The translations under genes were made by a program, and so were the position numbers. A stretch of 64,000 bases of DNA, from positions 1 to 64,000 of the forward strand of contig CAZXTR010000002.1 in NCBI GenBank assembly GCA_964643615.1, written 5' to 3'. The stretch comes from CAZXTR01 sp964643615 (lineage in GTDB: Bacteria > Pseudomonadota > Alphaproteobacteria > CAAHEQ01 > UBA3637). The notes beneath the pieces are model-generated. The model was not told where the DNA came from, ran no database searches, and worked only from the letters and a program-made list of their open reading frames with translations. Shown here in pieces: positions 61,571 to 64,000 of the stretch (the first letter of the stretch is position 1; every line of letters starts with the position of its first letter).

Positions 61571-62756
61571 AAAAGATTTTCCGATTTTTAAAGTTCCTGT
61601 TTATGGTCGTTCTTTGGTTTTTTTGGATACGGCGGCTTCCTCTCAAAAGCCAGAAAAGGTTTTGAATGCGATGTATGAAATGGCTTCTAAAAAATATGCA
61701 AATATTCACCGAGGCGTTTATTTTTTGTCTGAACAGGCAACAAGTGAATTTGAAAAAGCTAGAGAAATTGTAGCTGATTTTGTTCACGCTTCAACGAAAG
61801 ACATTATCTTTACTAGAGGAGCGACAGATTCTATTAATCTTGTTGCTGGAACGTATGGTCGCACTTTATGTGAGGGGGATGAAATCGTCTTATCTGTTGC
61901 CGAGCATCATTCAAACCTTGTTCCTTGGCAATTGTTGCAAAAAGAGAAGGGTATTGTCTTAAAGTTTGTTGATGTTACAGATGATGGTTTATTTGATTTG
62001 GATGCCTATCAGAAAAGTTTGACTGATAAAACAAAATTAGTTGCGATGACGCATGTGTCAAACGTTTTAGGCACAATTTTTCCTGTCGATGAAGTTTGTC
62101 GATTAGGACATGCTATGGGTGCAAAGGTATTGATTGATGGGTGTCAGGGGATTGCGCATGAAGAGGTCGATGTTAAAAAAATAGATTGTGATTTTTATGC
62201 TTTTTCTGGGCATAAAATCTATGGGCCAACTGGTATTGGTGTTTTATATGCACGCCATGATATTATGCAAGAACTACCTCCATTACAAGGTGGAGGTGAT
62301 ATGGTGAAAACAGTCACATTGAAGAAAAGTGTTTATGCGGACACTCCAGCGAGATTTGAAGCGGGAACCCCTGCGATTGTTGAAGCAATTGGGTTGGGGA
62401 TTGCTTTGCAATATGTGACATTTGTTGGTATAGATAGAATTAAAGAGCATGAAAAATATTTGATGCAATTATTAATGCCCGAATTACTTGATATGAAGGG
62501 TGTTGATCTTTTGGGGACAAAAGATAAAGTGGGACTTGTTTCGTTTAATATGCAAGGAGCTCATTCCCAGGATGTTGCTTTATTGTTAGATCAACAAGCT
62601 ATCGCTGTTCGTACGGGCCATCATTGTGCGATGCCCATCCATAAGCGGTTTGGTGTGACGGGTAGTATTCGTGTATCTCTAGGATTGTACAATGATGAAC
62701 AAGATATTCAATCTTTTATTCAAGGGTTATACAAAGCAAGGGAGTTATTACTTTAA
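61563..62756 (+). CDS. sufS: Cysteine desulfurase SufS
   Basis: PLP enzyme supplying sulfur from cysteine to SUF. The 397-residue protein has FLDTAASSQKP, the PLP-site TRGATDSINLVA and VAEHHSNLVPWQ, the Schiff-base Lys in FYAFSGHKIYGPTG and the catalytic Cys in VRTGHHCAMP. I chose ATG 61563 (MYKKDFP), preceded by GGATGG and overlapping the sufD stop, over ATG 61545. No SufE or SufU partner is present in this window. Confidence 0.96.
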   Translation: MYKKDFPIFKVPVYGRSLVFLDTAASSQKPEKVLNAMYEMASKKYANIHRGVYFLSEQATSEFEKAREIVADFVHASTKDIIFTRGATDSINLVAGTYGRTLCEGDEIVLSVAEHHSNLVPWQLLQKEKGIVLKFVDVTDDGLFDLDAYQKSLTDKTKLVAMTHVSNVLGTIFPVDEVCRLGHAMGAKVLIDGCQGIAHEEVDVKKIDCDFYAFSGHKIYGPTGIGVLYARHDIMQELPPLQGGGDMVKTVTLKKSVYADTPARFEAGTPAIVEAIGLGIALQYVTFVGIDRIKEHEKYLMQLLMPELLDMKGVDLLGTKDKVGLVSFNMQGAHSQDVALLLDQQAIAVRTGHHCAMPIHKRFGVTGSIRVSLGLYNDEQDIQSFIQGLYKARELLL

Positions 62757-63116
62757 ATGGAAGAGATAATTGATTTTCATGCAACGGCTGGGGCTCCTTT
62801 GAAAGATGAAAGTATCGTTGCAGATGAGCCTTCGGTGATAGACGCTATTAAAACCGTACAAGATCCAGAAATAATGTTGGATGTGTATAGTTTGGGATTG
62901 ATTTATAAAATTGACATTCACAAAAACGGAAACGTTTTCATTGATATGACATTAACTTCGCCTTCGTGTCCGTTAGCTGGAGAAATGCCGCAAATGGTTG
63001 CTAATGCAGTCGCTTTAGTTATAGGTGTAGGTGTTGTAGATGTTCGCCTTGTTTGGGAGCCTTTGTGGACGCTTGACTGTATGAGCGATGAAATAAAACT
63101 AGCACTTGGAATATAA
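62757..63116 (+). CDS. sufT: SufT/MIP18-like (DUF59) protein
   Basis: A 119-residue DUF59 protein. The core reads KTVQDPEIMLDVYSLGLIY, then MTLTSPSCPLAGEMPQMV with the conserved Cys, and VDVRLVWEPLWT. Such proteins mature or deliver Fe-S clusters and often end suf operons in alphaproteobacteria. It starts at the base after the sufS stop. The N-terminal 35 residues are a variable extension. Confidence 0.9.
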   Translation: MEEIIDFHATAGAPLKDESIVADEPSVIDAIKTVQDPEIMLDVYSLGLIYKIDIHKNGNVFIDMTLTSPSCPLAGEMPQMVANAVALVIGVGVVDVRLVWEPLWTLDCMSDEIKLALGI

Positions 63117-63120
63117 TTAT

Positions 63121-64000
63121 TTATTCAATGCGGTTGAGCAACGCTCTTGCAAAAGCGATGTGTTCGTCTTTATCTTTAGACAGAACGAATAAAGACAAAA
63201 GCAGAGCGTGTTCGTAAAGAGGCAAAGTTCCTGTATCCATATAGAGCGCATCATCATCATTTAAAAACATTTTTAATTCGTGCGGATGCATTTTTTCATG
63301 TTCGTCCAAAAAGGCATTGATGCCGTCTGTATAAACCCATTCGCCTCCAGACATGGGTGAATCGTATTTCCCCTTTTCTAATGCCGAAACTTTATCGGAC
63401 ATGTAATCCAACACTATTTTAGGAATGATAATTGGCGAAAATCCGCCAATATGGTTTGTGGGGGTTTTTGGTTTTTCGATTAAACGACCATTATCAACTA
63501 TTGAGTTATTGCTGACGTCTTCTCGATATAAACCCATTAATAAAATTTGCTTTTCGTTTTTTAAAAAAGCGTCAACGATTTTCTTTAAGTGAGAATTCAT
63601 TGGATCTTTATTTAGGTAAATATCATCGGGGAAAATCATGCAACCATGTCTATTTTTTGATGTTTTGTGTGCTAGCCCCAGTACATGAGCTGTTCCCAAA
63701 GGTTTACTTTGAATGACATATTGAATATGTGCATCATTAGGGATAACTGTTAATTTCAAAGCGTCGGCAATTGATTTTAATCCTTTTGCCCGTAATTTTT
63801 CTTCAATCTCAGGAGATGGGTCTAATACTTCTTTGAAAGAATCAATCGTTGATTGGTTCGAACAAACGATTGTGATATTTCTGCCCCCGATATCAAAGAT
63901 TTGCTTTAAAATATAGTCAATTAAGTGCATGGAGCCAAAAGGCAAAAGGGATTTATGTGGTAATCCTTTTGAATGGGGATAGTTGCGCGTACTTTTCCCC
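63121..64000 (-). CDS. galU: UTP-glucose-1-phosphate uridylyltransferase, 5' end cut by window
   Basis: Makes UDP-glucose from UTP and glucose-1-phosphate for envelope glycans. The minus-strand frame stays open to the window edge: before an internal TTG (63945) it reads KSTRNYPHSKGLPHKSLLPF, the start of the nucleotidyltransferase domain (TR, P, SKGLP, LLPF), so the gene is incomplete here and the first roughly 10-15 residues are missing. Further motifs are KPLGTAHVLGLAHK, FPDDIYL, KPKTPTNHIGG and LYMDTGTLPLYEHALL. It is convergent with the suf operon, 4 bases from sufT. Confidence 0.9.
   Translation of the reverse strand, partial: GKSTRNYPHSKGLPHKSLLPFGSMHLIDYILKQIFDIGGRNITIVCSNQSTIDSFKEVLDPSPEIEEKLRAKGLKSIADALKLTVIPNDAHIQYVIQSKPLGTAHVLGLAHKTSKNRHGCMIFPDDIYLNKDPMNSHLKKIVDAFLKNEKQILLMGLYREDVSNNSIVDNGRLIEKPKTPTNHIGGFSPIIIPKIVLDYMSDKVSALEKGKYDSPMSGGEWVYTDGINAFLDEHEKMHPHELKMFLNDDDALYMDTGTLPLYEHALLLSLFVLSKDKDEHIAFARALLNRIE

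Noticed and set aside
1..64000. Prophage or insertion sequence
   Set aside because: No transposase, integrase, terminal repeats or phage structural genes were seen; the only foreign-looking trace is the MazG-like remnant.

Overview
The window is a gene-dense, AT-rich chromosomal segment from an alphaproteobacterium. Marker genes and gene orders point that way: a CckA-type kinase, yajC-secD-secF, lptD-surA-rsmA, and gpmI-envC-ctpA-(divergent deacetylase)-rppH. A VirB-type type IV secretion (T4SS) cluster, a prepilin-like adhesin with EGF-like and lectin-like domains, a class III (oxygen-sensitive) ribonucleotide reductase and a flavodiiron protein suggest a host- or particle-associated, anaerobic or microaerobic lineage, for example one of the uncultured gut-type or Holosporales-like alphaproteobacteria. 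This assignment is inference; no rRNA is present.

Layout. 1-5301: outer-membrane biogenesis and housekeeping operon (lptD partial, surA, rsmA, yggT, yggU, folD). 5348-21739: one long T4SS operon behind a near-consensus promoter. It holds five secreted proteins of unknown function, several sharing a short basic EQ motif, then a VirB8 paralogue, a VirB7-position lipoprotein, VirB8, VirB9 with a C-terminal SPOR domain, a giant VirB10 of 2247 residues dominated by a roughly 17-residue repeat, and VirB11. 21754-25193: separately promoted giant pilin-like protein with EGF-like and three C-type-lectin-like modules. 25482-26796: ampG-like permease. 26805-28810: minus-strand ftsB and a diguanylate cyclase. 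28893-32140: dnaK and dnaJ. 32264-34507: membrane-anchored DsbA-like protein and a FadL-type porin. 34571-37939: yajC-secD-secF plus a small unknown gene. 37973-40174: cckA without membrane segments. 40521-43641: class III ribonucleotide reductase in which the glycyl-radical domain is a separate gene, plus nrdG. 43591-49129: minus-strand gpmI-envC-ctpA-deacetylase-rppH. 49298-52796: prepilin peptidase, rodZ, prfA, prmC (with a frameshift at an A7 run). 53050-54732: flavodiiron protein and a RibD-C family reductase. 54876-58361: tRNA-Phe, pyruvate kinase, aldose epimerase, PAS-degenerate-GGDEF protein. 58499-63116: suf operon (sufB, a MazG-like pseudogene with three in-frame stops, sufC, short sufD, sufS, sufT-like). 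63121-64000: galU, cut by the window end.

How they fit. VirB7/8/9/10/11 form the core-complex and ATPase half of a secretion machine. VirB4, VirB6, VirB3, VirB2 and VirD4 are absent here and must lie elsewhere if the system works. The extreme VirB10, the SPOR-bearing VirB9, the secreted accessory proteins and the adjacent lectin/EGF pilin look like a surface-exposed, host- or cell-contact apparatus. The prepilin peptidase at 49298 is a candidate processor for the pilin-like protein. Most other genes are ordinary core genes. Anomalies of note are split nrdD, frameshifted prmC, the decaying gene inside suf, and a half-length SufD.
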